The position numbers and the translations under genes are program-made. This document shows positions 51,895-59,363 of a stretch of 64,000 nt of DNA, piece after piece. The stretch comes from Aequorivita capsosiphonis DSM 23843 (GTDB taxonomy: Bacteria; Bacteroidota; Bacteroidia; Flavobacteriales; Flavobacteriaceae). The notes under the pieces are model-generated. The model worked only from the letters and a program-made list of their open reading frames with translations, searched no databases and was not told the DNA's origin. The stretch lies in assembly GCF_000429125.1 (NCBI RefSeq), contig NZ_AUBG01000002.1:124001-188000 (forward strand), read 5' to 3'. Every line of letters begins with the position of its first letter. Within the stretch, counting starts at the first letter, position 1.

Positions 51895-52503
51895 CTAATC
51901 AAATTTTGAGCTTTTCCAAGCATTCATCATTTCGTTTTTTTCTTTGTCATTAATATAGTTTAGGTTAACTCCAAAATCATATCCATTTATGAGTTTGCCG
52001 TACATATCTTGGTGCAACATTACTTTTCCGTCTGGACCGTACATTTTAATATGAAAAACGTGGAATTCTATATTATCAATAATTTCTTTGGAGGAGGAAG
52101 TGTCAATTTTTATATCACGTGTTGAATAGATCTCATAGATTAGTTCCTTCAGTCCAGCGTTGTTTTCTTCCCATTCGCCATCGTATTCGAGCTCAAAAGG
52201 TTCAGAAGTTGATTGAAAAATATGAGCTCGGTCATTTTGAAAATTTAATAGTTGTTTTAGTTCGCTCGCATTATAATCACTTCCTGCTGTCTCATTAATT
52301 GCATTTAATCCTTTTTCAGTCCGTTTAAGAAGTTCACTTCTGTGAGTTACCTTCCACCCTTTTGGGATTTCCATTGTCCAACCAATTTCTTCGCTGTGAT
52401 AAATATTCTCAGTGATTTTACCTTCATCAATTTGTTTATTCGGGTCAGATTTACACGAAACAAAAAATGCAATGACTAAAACTGTTAGTAAATTAAATTT
52501 CAT
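51895..52503 (-). CDS. Lipoprotein of unknown function
   Basis: 202 residues. Lipobox AFFVSC near residue 17. The body (IYHSEEIGWTMEIPKGWKV...) resembles lipoproteins with a PsbP/MTH-like or DUF-type pattern (a Trp-rich start 'GWTMEIPKGW' is typical), but no family is certain. It ends in a Lys/Glu-rich helix. It follows a cassette boundary and lacks its own co-transcribed partner. Confidence 0.65.
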   Translation of the reverse strand: MKFNLLTVLVIAFFVSCKSDPNKQIDEGKITENIYHSEEIGWTMEIPKGWKVTHRSELLKRTEKGLNAINETAGSDYNASELKQLLNFQNDRAHIFQSTSEPFELEYDGEWEENNAGLKELIYEIYSTRDIKIDTSSSKEIIDNIEFHVFHIKMYGPDGKVMLHQDMYGKLINGYDFGVNLNYINDKEKNEMMNAWKSSKFD

Positions 52504-52638
52504 AGGTTTTTTTTTGATTTGGCTAGATATAGTTCCTGTTCACTAAGATTTCTACTTTTAATTTCCCTTTTGGCTGTTTCGACTGCAGTGTGAGAGGCGC
52601 AGTGGCGACTTTTAAGTCGTCACCCGTCTACTCGATTG

Positions 52639-53265
52639 CCACACGTTTTTATCCCCCTTTATATTCATCTTTCATTTTCGGAGGCAGTGGTGGTGGTGGG
52701 ATTTGTCTAAAATAATCAAAGAAAATTCTTAATTCGATACTGTCATTAACTTCTTCTTTAATTTCATCAAATGACCTCGTTAATTTGGTCAAAACTTCTT
52801 TAAGTTCTTTTCCGCTTTTACTTGTGTCAATTGTAACTTCAATTAGAGCCCTTCTTGTTGATACCGAATAACTTAAGTTTTTTCCATCGTTTAAATAATG
52901 TCTTTTTAAAAGTTTTTTTAGTTCTGTAATTGGATAGCCATAATCTTTAAGTATTGAATCCGATGTAATGGGTAATACATTCCGAGATTTTATTAATCCA
53001 CCATCATAAACATAGGGTATAATTCGCTTTTTTATATTTCCGTCATCGAATTCCACAACTAATTTTCCGTAATCTTTGTAGAAAGTCCCAACTTTATTAG
53101 TTAAGCCTATAAAATTTAATTTAGTTGTATCAAGTCCGATTAATTCAGATTTTTCATTTGAAAATTCACGGTCAGTTGGGTAATACCTTATCTCGGTTGT
53201 TTGTTTCCCACAACTAAAAATCAGAAGTAATGTTGATATGTAGATAATGTTTTTCAAATGTGTGG
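52639..53265 (-). repeat. IR-flanked lipoprotein unit (gene-specific inverted repeat)
   Basis: CCACACGTTT (52639-52648) at the 3' end is matched by AAATGTGTGG (53256-53265) at the 5' end, 9 of 10 bp. The arms touch the stop and start codons of the gene 52649-53257. Confidence 0.72.
52649..53257 (-). CDS. Lipoprotein with TTG start, unknown function
   Basis: 202 residues. The start codon is TTG (CAA at 53255-53257 on plus). It is supported by a canonical lipoprotein signal (KNIIYISTLLLIFSC), and no in-frame ATG precedes it. The body has no family I know. It ends in a proline-rich IPPPPLPPKMKDEYKGG tail. Copy B of the dispersed repeat precedes it and a gene-specific inverted repeat brackets it. 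Confidence 0.62.
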   Translation of the reverse strand: MKNIIYISTLLLIFSCGKQTTEIRYYPTDREFSNEKSELIGLDTTKLNFIGLTNKVGTFYKDYGKLVVEFDDGNIKKRIIPYVYDGGLIKSRNVLPITSDSILKDYGYPITELKKLLKRHYLNDGKNLSYSVSTRRALIEVTIDTSKSGKELKEVLTKLTRSFDEIKEEVNDSIELRIFFDYFRQIPPPPLPPKMKDEYKGG

Positions 53266-53280
53266 AAACATAGATATATT

Positions 53281-53490
53281 CAATAGACAGTGACGTATAT
53301 ATAGCACTTGTATATAGGTTTTAAAGTAATATTTCAAAATTTAATAAGCACTTAAAACCACAATAAGCTGGTAGCCTAATTAGATTTTAGTTTTCTGGGG
53401 AGAATAAAGCAAAAGCTTCAATTTCAAATATATTAAAACTATTTATTCCTTTAACATAATTGTCTTAGAAATTTTAACATTTATAGTTCA
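53281..53490 (-). repeat. Dispersed leader repeat, copy B
   Basis: Longest clean copy: starts near GTGACGTATATATAGCACTT, passes AAAATTTAATAAGCAC, AGTTTTCTGGGGAGAATAAA and the AAAGCAAAAGCTTCAATTTC block, and ends near TTTAACATTTATAG. The 40-nt block is identical to copy C. Confidence 0.9.
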
Positions 53491-53582
53491 TCTGCATGGG
53501 GGTAACGCCACTCCCTACTAGATACTATAGTTTTGGTTTGCTGCTACACATTTGGAAAACCTCGATTTTATGACATAAAAAA

Positions 53583-53643
53583 GACCTAACAGGTTTTTCA
53601 TCCTGCGGATCAAGCTACGGACGAAAAAGAAACCTGTTAGGTC
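53583..53643. repeat. Interrupted AGACCTAACAGG inverted repeat
   Basis: GACCTAACAGGTTTTTC on the left pairs with GAAAAAGAAACCTGTTAGGTC on the right (with a 2-base offset), with CCTGCGGATC-type sequence inserted in the loop. Same family as the perfect hairpin at 40806. Confidence 0.7.
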
Positions 53644-53738
53644 TAATTCTACATTAAAAACTGCCTCGGTTTATTTCTAAGCAATCATTTGGTCAAAAAA
53701 TATCTGGGAATTAAAATAAACTTTTGACTATATTACTT

Positions 53739-54089
53739 TTAGTCTTCGCTATCTGCCTCCGTATATTTTGCCAAAAGCTTACTAGAAACCTTATAAGTCG
53801 CAGCATAGGTAAGTCCGGCTTGGCGAGATTTAAGCGTTAGAAATGCTTTTTTATACCATTTTGGATCTGTAGCTTTCTTTTTAAAATCGTCGTGTTCGGC
53901 TACTTCAAAAGCTTCTCCATTTAGCCAAGTACTAATATTATAAACTCCTATTCCGTTGTGTTCAACGAGTTCAAGTAGGCTTTCAAAATCTGCTTCGGAA
54001 AATTGCTGCACGTCGTCCGCATCGGTTCCTTCGTTTATGTTTTTAAAGTCAGTGAATATATATTTTTCTAAGTATTCGGTTTGTTCCAT
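53739..54089 (-). CDS. Small acidic conserved protein, unknown function
   Basis: 116 residues from MEQTEYLEKYIF at 54089. An upstream in-frame ATG exists at 54128, but a -7 box (TATCTTTG coding, 54126-54133) overlaps it, so the transcript would start inside the first codons and the later ATG is preferred. The protein is Asp/Glu-rich (ADDVQQFSEADFESLLEL) with a WYKKAFLTLKSRQAGLTYAAT segment. No family is recognised with certainty. Confidence 0.6.
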   Translation of the reverse strand: MEQTEYLEKYIFTDFKNINEGTDADDVQQFSEADFESLLELVEHNGIGVYNISTWLNGEAFEVAEHDDFKKKATDPKWYKKAFLTLKSRQAGLTYAATYKVSSKLLAKYTEADSED

Positions 54090-54125
54090 TTCAGTATAAA
54101 AGATTAGTGGTGGGTTTAAATTGTT

Positions 54126-54133
54126 CAAAGATA
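54126..54133 (-). promoter_or_regulatory. -7 promoter box of the small acidic gene
   Basis: CAAAGATA on plus (TATCTTTG coding). It sits ~37 bp upstream of the preferred start at 54089 and overlaps the alternative upstream ATG. Confidence 0.5.
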
Positions 54134-54349
54134 GTCTTATTAGAAAGCTTTGGTTTAAAGATGGAGATAATTTGCTTGATAGATTTGAGAGGTTATTGAA
54201 CTTGATTTATTAGTAATTTCAAATAAAATCATCAAGGCACGAAAAATTCACATAGAATCGAATTGCTTATTTTTAAAAAGTTCAAAACTATACTTACGCT
54301 AGAATTAATATGTACATGTTGCTTTTGAAGAACAGGATTGATTGTTTTA

Positions 54350-55183
54350 TCAGACCCTTTGGTGCATACTTCGATTCTTCCTAGTAACTATTAAAATAAG
54401 TCCGATAATGATAAACGGAATACTTAGAATCTGCCCCATATTTAGCAACATTTGGTTTTCAAAATCGACTTGGTTTTCTTTAAAAAACTCAATGATAAAC
54501 CTTGCAGAAAAGACCAAGACAAGAAGCACTCCAAAAATAAGTCCGTTGGATTTTTCTTTAGCATTTGTGTTATAGATAAATAGTAATGCACCGAAGATTA
54601 AAAGGTATGAAAATGCTTCATAGATTTGTGTGGGATGTCTTGGAATTAAATCATCTCTTTGAAAAACAACGCCCCAATTTCCATTTGTTGGTTTTCCATA
54701 AATTTCAGAGTTCATAAAATTGCCTAATCTTATAAAGACAGCTATTATTGGCGTAACAATGGCAATTTTGTCTAAAACCCCTAAGAAGTTTGTTTTATAC
54801 TTTTTGCAGAAAATTGCGATGGCAATTAAAGTTCCAATTCCTCCGCCGTGACTTGCCAATCCCTGAAAACCAATAAACTGATAAGAATCTCCAATCTTTT
54901 TAATTGGTAACAAGATTTCGAGTGGGTTTTGAAAGTAATACGCAGGCTCATAAAACAAACAATGGCCAAGCCTTGCGCCTAAAAATATTCCAACAACAAT
55001 ATAGATGAATAGCTTTTCGAAATTTGCAACTGGTATATCCTCTTTAATGTAAATACGCTTCGCAACATAATGTGCTATAAGAATCCCTACAACGAAAAAA
55101 ACTCCATAATATCGTAAAGGGAAGGTATCGGTTATCCAGAAAATTACTGGGTCGAGGTTCCAATTTATGACTTTGTTGTTCAT
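54350..55183 (-). CDS. lgt: Prolipoprotein diacylglyceryl transferase
   Basis: 277 residues, inner membrane, about seven helices. Family marks: the Lgt N-terminal RYYGVFFVVGI region, GARLGHCLFYEP near residue 75, the catalytic-area GLASHGGGIGTLIAI near residue 110, and the signature RLGNFMNSEIYGKP near residue 150 followed by PTQIYEA. It attaches diacylglyceryl to the Cys of prolipoproteins, the first step of lipoprotein maturation. The ATG overlaps the upstream transporter stop (TAATG). An lgt in an island full of lipoprotein genes is striking; a housekeeping copy probably exists elsewhere. Confidence 0.93.
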   Translation of the reverse strand: MNNKVINWNLDPVIFWITDTFPLRYYGVFFVVGILIAHYVAKRIYIKEDIPVANFEKLFIYIVVGIFLGARLGHCLFYEPAYYFQNPLEILLPIKKIGDSYQFIGFQGLASHGGGIGTLIAIAIFCKKYKTNFLGVLDKIAIVTPIIAVFIRLGNFMNSEIYGKPTNGNWGVVFQRDDLIPRHPTQIYEAFSYLLIFGALLFIYNTNAKEKSNGLIFGVLLVLVFSARFIIEFFKENQVDFENQMLLNMGQILSIPFIIIGLILIVTRKNRSMHQRV

Positions 55184-56412
55184 TAGGTGTTGTGGTTTCT
55201 GGCAATATAGTGGCTAACTTTTTTATTCCACCATACATATCCAATAAGTCCAATTCCAACAATAATCATTAATATAATTCCGATTTTCAATCCTAAAATT
55301 GGGTTGTCAAAAATTCTATCATTGAACAAACCAAAAAGTAGATAAATTAGACTTGTTGGCAAAAATGCCAAACTAATTAATATTGCCAAATATTTCGGGT
55401 TTGAATATTTTGTCAATATTGAATGAATTATTGGTGCAATATGAATTTCCGAAATTCCAAGAAAAAATAGTGACACCAAATACGTAATTGCATGATGTTC
55501 AGTTGGAATTTCTGGAATTAAAAATAATATTCCTAATGATATTACTCCAAATATGCAACCCAGTATTAATTTAAAAAACTGAGAACTATAGAAATATGTC
55601 CATAGAACGATTGCAGCTAAACTAATTGTTAATGTGAAAATAGAACCAATAGATTGCCACATACTTTTTGATATATCCAAAGCTGAAATTTCCCTGAATT
55701 CTAATTGTAAATTTAAAATCCGAATTTGTGAGATTTCATAAGTGCCCCAAAATATTGCAACAACAAGAAGTGCAATTGAAATATTTAATATCCTTTTGCC
55801 TATTGATACTTTATTTATTTCAATGTTATTTTGTGTTTTTTCTTTTAAAATAACTATGGGAACTATTGATAATAACATTAGTATTCCAGACATAATAAAT
55901 CCAATACTATATCCAAAAGTTTCTCCTAAATATCCAATTAGTAAAATTCCAAGAAACGAACCTATATTTATGGCAAGATAAAATATCGTAAAACCAGAAT
56001 CCAACAATTTAGTTTTATTCAAGTATGATTTTCCGAAATTTGAAATAATATTTGGTGTGAAAAATCCGCTACCTATAGAAACAAGGAATAACCCTAAATA
56101 AAGTCCAATGGTCGAAGGAATACATAAGCTAAATGCCCCGATTGCTTGAATAATTCCACCAAAAATAACCGCTTTTCTATTTCCAATAAGTAAATCACCA
56201 AATACTCCCCCAATGATTTGAGAAAGCACCACGGAAGCTGTAAGCCAAGCATAAATGCCTAATGCTTCAGTTGCTTCCATTTTAAACGTTTCCCCAACCA
56301 TATAGAGAAAGATAAGCGCACGAAAACCATAATAAGATGCTCTTTCCAACATTCTTGAGATCGCGTAGTACAGAGTTTCTCTGGTATGTTTCTGATTTTG
56401 AATTTTTTCCAT
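55183..56412 (-). CDS. POT/MFS-type transporter
   Basis: 409 residues, about twelve membrane helices. The N-terminus SRMLERASYYGFRALIFLYM matches the proton-dependent oligopeptide transporter (PTR2) family; the second half lacks the long loop of larger family members. It probably imports peptides or a related small molecule. It is immediately upstream of lgt and translationally coupled through a TAATG overlap, so a shared function, for example peptide or lipoprotein-signal recycling, is possible but speculative. Confidence 0.8.
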   Translation of the reverse strand: MEKIQNQKHTRETLYYAISRMLERASYYGFRALIFLYMVGETFKMEATEALGIYAWLTASVVLSQIIGGVFGDLLIGNRKAVIFGGIIQAIGAFSLCIPSTIGLYLGLFLVSIGSGFFTPNIISNFGKSYLNKTKLLDSGFTIFYLAINIGSFLGILLIGYLGETFGYSIGFIMSGILMLLSIVPIVILKEKTQNNIEINKVSIGKRILNISIALLVVAIFWGTYEISQIRILNLQLEFREISALDISKSMWQSIGSIFTLTISLAAIVLWTYFYSSQFFKLILGCIFGVISLGILFLIPEIPTEHHAITYLVSLFFLGISEIHIAPIIHSILTKYSNPKYLAILISLAFLPTSLIYLLFGLFNDRIFDNPILGLKIGIILMIIVGIGLIGYVWWNKKVSHYIARNHNT

Positions 56413-56470
56413 TCAGTTTCTTGGGTTGGGAATGTCCTATAACGTGTATAATTAGTTACGTGATTAAGCT

Positions 56471-56555
56471 CGGAATTTAGTAAATAAAAACCGGACCTGC
56501 CTGCTGGTAGGTAGAAAATTCGCGAGTCCTGATAGCTATCGGGATTCGTAAGTAG
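56471..56555. repeat. Dispersed GATAGCTATC-type intergenic repeat, copy 2
   Basis: About 85 bp matching 36527-36610: GGAATTTAGTAAATAAAA, an ACCGGACCTGCC-like segment, AGAAAATTCGCGAGTCC, and the palindrome TCCTGATAGCTATCGGGA (56527-56544). It precedes the transporter gene. Confidence 0.75.
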
Positions 56556-56577
56556 GCGATGACTAGCCATTAATTAT

Positions 56578-57447
56578 TCACGGTATTGTTTGTAATTTTT
56601 TTATGTTATAAACGAACGTTAAAACCCTTAAATTCCATAATGTCAATGTTTGTTCTGCTGTAATTACTTCATTTACCGAACTTACGACAAGTTGGTCTTT
56701 AAATGATTTAATGTATTTAGTCCATAGGTTTCCTTTAGAGTCATTTAATAAAAAATAAAATCCGCTATCTCCAATTTTTCTTCCCGAAGATTTTAAAATT
56801 AGTTCTCCATTCTTTCCTACATTTGGTTCCATTACAACTGTTGCGTTACCGTTGGGTAAAGGAAAAATAGCTTTTATGCACGTTTGTCCATTCGGAATAG
56901 TACAAGTTTCGTAAACACCTGAATAAACTACTTGTCCTGAGTTTTTAAAAGTTCTGAGCCAGATTGTCCGTTTTAATTCTTTGGTTTTTTTATCAATTAA
57001 GTGTATTATTTCACTTGTTAAGACCTTAGAGTCCTTGTTGTTTCCCATTGGTAGGTTTAATTGTTCAATTCTATTACTAAACAATATTTTTAATAATCTC
57101 CCGAAAACTTTAAAAAATGGATTCCACTTAACTTTTAAATCAAACTCATAATTGCTTGTGGCTTCGTAAAAGTCAATTACATTTTTTGATAGACAGTTAA
57201 GTTGTTGATTTGATAAGTTTAGTTGATTTATTGACTTTATTAAACCTTTTTCATGTTCACTTCTATCGATTTCTAAATTTTCGTTTATCGCTAATTGCTC
57301 AATTAGTTTTAGGCCAATTCCTTTGGTTTTACCGAAAGGACCTAACAACCATTCATTTTGACTGGGAATGATTTTCCTACCAAATAGAATAACCCATTGT
57401 TGGGTTAACCAATCTTGAAGATTTTGTCTTAAAGATGCAATTCCCAT
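56578..57447 (-). CDS. Protein of unknown function coupled to a CrtA-like gene
   Basis: 289 residues, no signal peptide. I recognise no family. It has a N-terminal helical half (to ~100), a conserved-looking WNPFFKVFGRLLKILFSNRIEQL segment near residue 120, and a C-terminal half of beta strands ending LTLWNLRVLTFVYNIKKLQ. It is 1 bp overlapped (TAATG) with the CrtA-like gene upstream, so its role likely ties to that protein. Confidence 0.55.
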   Translation of the reverse strand: MGIASLRQNLQDWLTQQWVILFGRKIIPSQNEWLLGPFGKTKGIGLKLIEQLAINENLEIDRSEHEKGLIKSINQLNLSNQQLNCLSKNVIDFYEATSNYEFDLKVKWNPFFKVFGRLLKILFSNRIEQLNLPMGNNKDSKVLTSEIIHLIDKKTKELKRTIWLRTFKNSGQVVYSGVYETCTIPNGQTCIKAIFPLPNGNATVVMEPNVGKNGELILKSSGRKIGDSGFYFLLNDSKGNLWTKYIKSFKDQLVVSSVNEVITAEQTLTLWNLRVLTFVYNIKKLQTIP

Positions 57448-58160
57448 TATTCGTTTACATTAAGGATTGGGATATAACTTTTTTTTCCTTTCCAAGTTCC
57501 AAATTCAGAAAGTGGTTTAAATCTTAATGTTGAGAATTCAAAGTGAAAGTTCTTTCGTTCTCTCTCTTTCATTGCATTTGAATGTCTTTCTGGTTTAGGT
57601 ATATCGCTATGACCGTGAACCATATTAGTCATTTCTTTTTCTGTTTTCCAAATTGAAAAGGTAGAAACTGTATTAGGAAATCTAAATGAAGCTAATGAAA
57701 GTAAAGTTCCTGTATGGTCACGAACTAATTTCTCAACTGGTTTTCCCCAATGCAAAAATCTGGGAATTGCTAAAGGTTTCATTCTAGCAATTGTAACTGC
57801 AACAACTGGAGATGAAGGACTTTCCAATTTTGCTTTTTGATTTGGTATTTTGAACCCACTTATTTTCCCCCATTCTCTCATAAATGCTAATCGAACGTGC
57901 CAACCATCTGTCAAAATTTTACCAAACTCCTCCTTTTTTAAGTAGTTTTCAAGAGCTTGTTCATTTTCCCATTGTGCAAAAATTGCTACTTGTCTTATAT
58001 GAAATCTTGAAGGGGACAGGATTGGAGAACCTAATGTCATTGCTGACATATATTCAAGGTGAATTAGGCCCTTTGTTTTCTTTTGAATTGGGGCTGAGAA
58101 TAATCCTTTTATCGCTAATGTAAATGGTACTTTTACAAGATGATAAGAGAATATACTCAT
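57447..58160 (-). CDS. Spheroidene monooxygenase-like (CrtA family) protein
   Basis: 237 residues. It matches the CrtA/DUF3291-like heme or dimeric-barrel fold: RQVAIFAQWENEQALENYLK near residue 70, SFRFPNTVSTFSIWKTEKEM near 170 and KPERHSNAMKERERKNFHFEF near residue 195. CrtA oxidises carotenoids, but many relatives have other roles. No carotenoid genes lie near in this window. It precedes and is coupled to the gene of unknown function at 56578. Confidence 0.72.
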   Translation of the reverse strand: MSIFSYHLVKVPFTLAIKGLFSAPIQKKTKGLIHLEYMSAMTLGSPILSPSRFHIRQVAIFAQWENEQALENYLKKEEFGKILTDGWHVRLAFMREWGKISGFKIPNQKAKLESPSSPVVAVTIARMKPLAIPRFLHWGKPVEKLVRDHTGTLLSLASFRFPNTVSTFSIWKTEKEMTNMVHGHSDIPKPERHSNAMKERERKNFHFEFSTLRFKPLSEFGTWKGKKSYIPILNVNE

Positions 58161-58205
58161 ATTAATTGTAGGTTTTGTCGCGTTTCTGAAATGTCCATAT
58201 AACGT

Positions 58206-58655
58206 TTATACTCGTGTTGTGCATTGTTTTTCCAATTCTTCTATTATACTTTTCCACTGTAAAGCATTTTTTACTTTTAAATTAAAGCTTTCAGGTTTTC
58301 CAAGTTCCGTTTTATAATAAATCGTAATTCGGTTAAACCTGTTTAAAATTCTATTCTTTCGGTAAAATTTAAATTTATCTATCGAATTATAATCAATTTC
58401 CAAATGTTCTAATTGATCTGAAATGGTAACTCTATAATCAAAAACAATCCTGTCATCTTGGAACTTAAAATTGGTCATATAATATTCCGCTGTGTTAAAA
58501 AGAAAAACTATCGTCACAACGAATAAAATCAGAATGAACAGTATTGTGTTTTTCCAATTACCACCAGATATTAATAGCATACCTAACGGCGGTATTATTG
58601 AATAAACTCCAGCAGAAATAGTTCTATCGATTATTATGTCTTTCTTATCAATCAT
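58206..58655 (-). CDS. Two-helix membrane protein with PH-like domain
   Basis: 149 residues. Membrane segments near residues 15-32 and 35-55 (GVYSIIPPLGMLLISGG, TILFILILFVVTIVFLF), then a C-terminal domain with beta-strand pattern FKFQDDRIVFDYRVTISDQ and IDKFKFYRKN that suggests a PH/bPH-2-like fold. The function is unknown. The gene is bracketed by a perfect 11-bp gene-specific inverted repeat (58215-58225 with 58660-58670), and its last codons come from one arm. Confidence 0.6.
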   Translation of the reverse strand: MIDKKDIIIDRTISAGVYSIIPPLGMLLISGGNWKNTILFILILFVVTIVFLFNTAEYYMTNFKFQDDRIVFDYRVTISDQLEHLEIDYNSIDKFKFYRKNRILNRFNRITIYYKTELGKPESFNLKVKNALQWKSIIEELEKQCTTRV

Positions 58656-58670
58656 AAATAATGCACAACA
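58215..58670 (-). repeat. IR-flanked membrane-protein unit (gene-specific inverted repeat)
   Basis: TGTTGTGCATT (58215-58225) at the 3' end and AATGCACAACA (58660-58670) at the 5' end, a perfect 11-bp inverted repeat bracketing the gene 58206-58655. A partial dispersed-repeat copy (A) follows at 58681. Confidence 0.75.
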
Positions 58671-58872
58671 TGGGTTTATAAAACACCAAAGTGAGGTATA
58701 TATAGCACTTGTTCATCTTGTCAATAATAATTTTTACATCAAAATCTTAAAAGATTAAAAACAACCTCGGGTTCATGTAAAAAAATAGAAGTGCTGCGTT
58801 TTTTTATAATAGCTTTAAAACTAATATTATTAAAGTAATATCTCTCTCTAAAAGAAAAATATTCAATCAACC

Positions 58873-58965
58873 TCACTGCACCATCTCCAAGGGAGAATAG
58901 CGCAAACTGCCTTTTTCCAATTTAATCTGCGTGGTAATCGGCTCTTCTAGCGCACTGACGATAAA
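58873..58965 (-). pseudogene. Orphan 3' end of sbcC
   Basis: Read on the minus strand it ends VSALEEPITTQIKLEKGSLR then YSPLEMVQ and stop, against VSALKERITTQIKLEKGSLG then YSTLEVVQ in the intact SbcC. Only the last ~28-30 codons are homologous; upstream the frame runs into repeat-derived sequence, so it is a remnant and not a gene. Confidence 0.9.
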
Positions 58966-59006
58966 TGTGGAATGGGAACAACCCCTTTCGTTTTGCCTGC
59001 CGAAGG

Positions 59007-59290
59007 CATGGCAGCTGGATTGAACATATTGCGTTAAATCAAAATGTTTGCCAGCTGCCACCCTTCCGAAAAAATGGCAGGCAGGCTTCCCCTATGAAAC
59101 TATTTTGTCTATTGATTTAAAATGATTTAAAGGGAAGAACCCCTTCCGTCAGCTGGATTAGACATATTGCGTTTAAGAAGACTGTTTCCCAGCTGCCACT
59201 TCTTCGCTAAAAAGCTTCAAAGAGCAAAGCACCTTCCCCTGTAAAACTAGTCTTTAAATTTGAAATGGTTAGAAGGGGAAGGAACACGCC
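59007..59290. repeat. Two tandem ~150-bp units with CAGCTGG hairpins
   Basis: Unit 1 has CAGCTGGATTGAACATATTG then a CCAGCTGCCAC arm; unit 2 has CAGCTGGATTAGACATATTG then a CCAGCTGCCAC arm. Each ends in a CCCCT(A/G)T-AAACTA segment and an AAGGGG/AGGGGAAG end. The unit hairpin arms are 7 bp. They occupy the gap between the sbcC remnant and intact sbcC. Confidence 0.78.
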
Positions 59291-59363
59291 GCGTGGAGTT
59301 GAAGTTGGAGTTAATTTATTGACTGATAAGCCTTAGATTTTTGAACCCGAAACTTGAAACCAC

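Larger units (their letters stand above)
53258..53738. other. Gene-free stretch: repeat copy B and interrupted hairpin
   Basis: 481 bp with dispersed-repeat copy B (53281-53490) and the interrupted AGACCTAACAGG element (53583-53643). No coding region. Confidence 0.75.
58656..59363. other. Gene-free stretch: sbcC tail remnant and tandem hairpin repeats
   Basis: 708 bp. It includes partial dispersed-repeat copy A (58681-58760), the orphan sbcC 3' end (58873-58965) and a pair of tandem ~150-bp units, each with a CAGCTGG...CCAGCTG hairpin (59014-59060 and 59150-59200) and a CCCCT...AGGGG end. No intact gene. Confidence 0.8.

Noticed and set aside
50405-58670. Classical integron with attC sites
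   Set aside because: No tyrosine integrase and no R''-L''-L'-R' attC with GTTRRRY/RYYYAAC was found; only cassette-like inverted repeats were seen, so I report the structure but not the name.
58873-59061. Possible 62-residue minus-strand gene
   Set aside because: Its C-terminal half is the orphan sbcC tail and its N-terminal half is the repeat sequence; it has no independent coding character.
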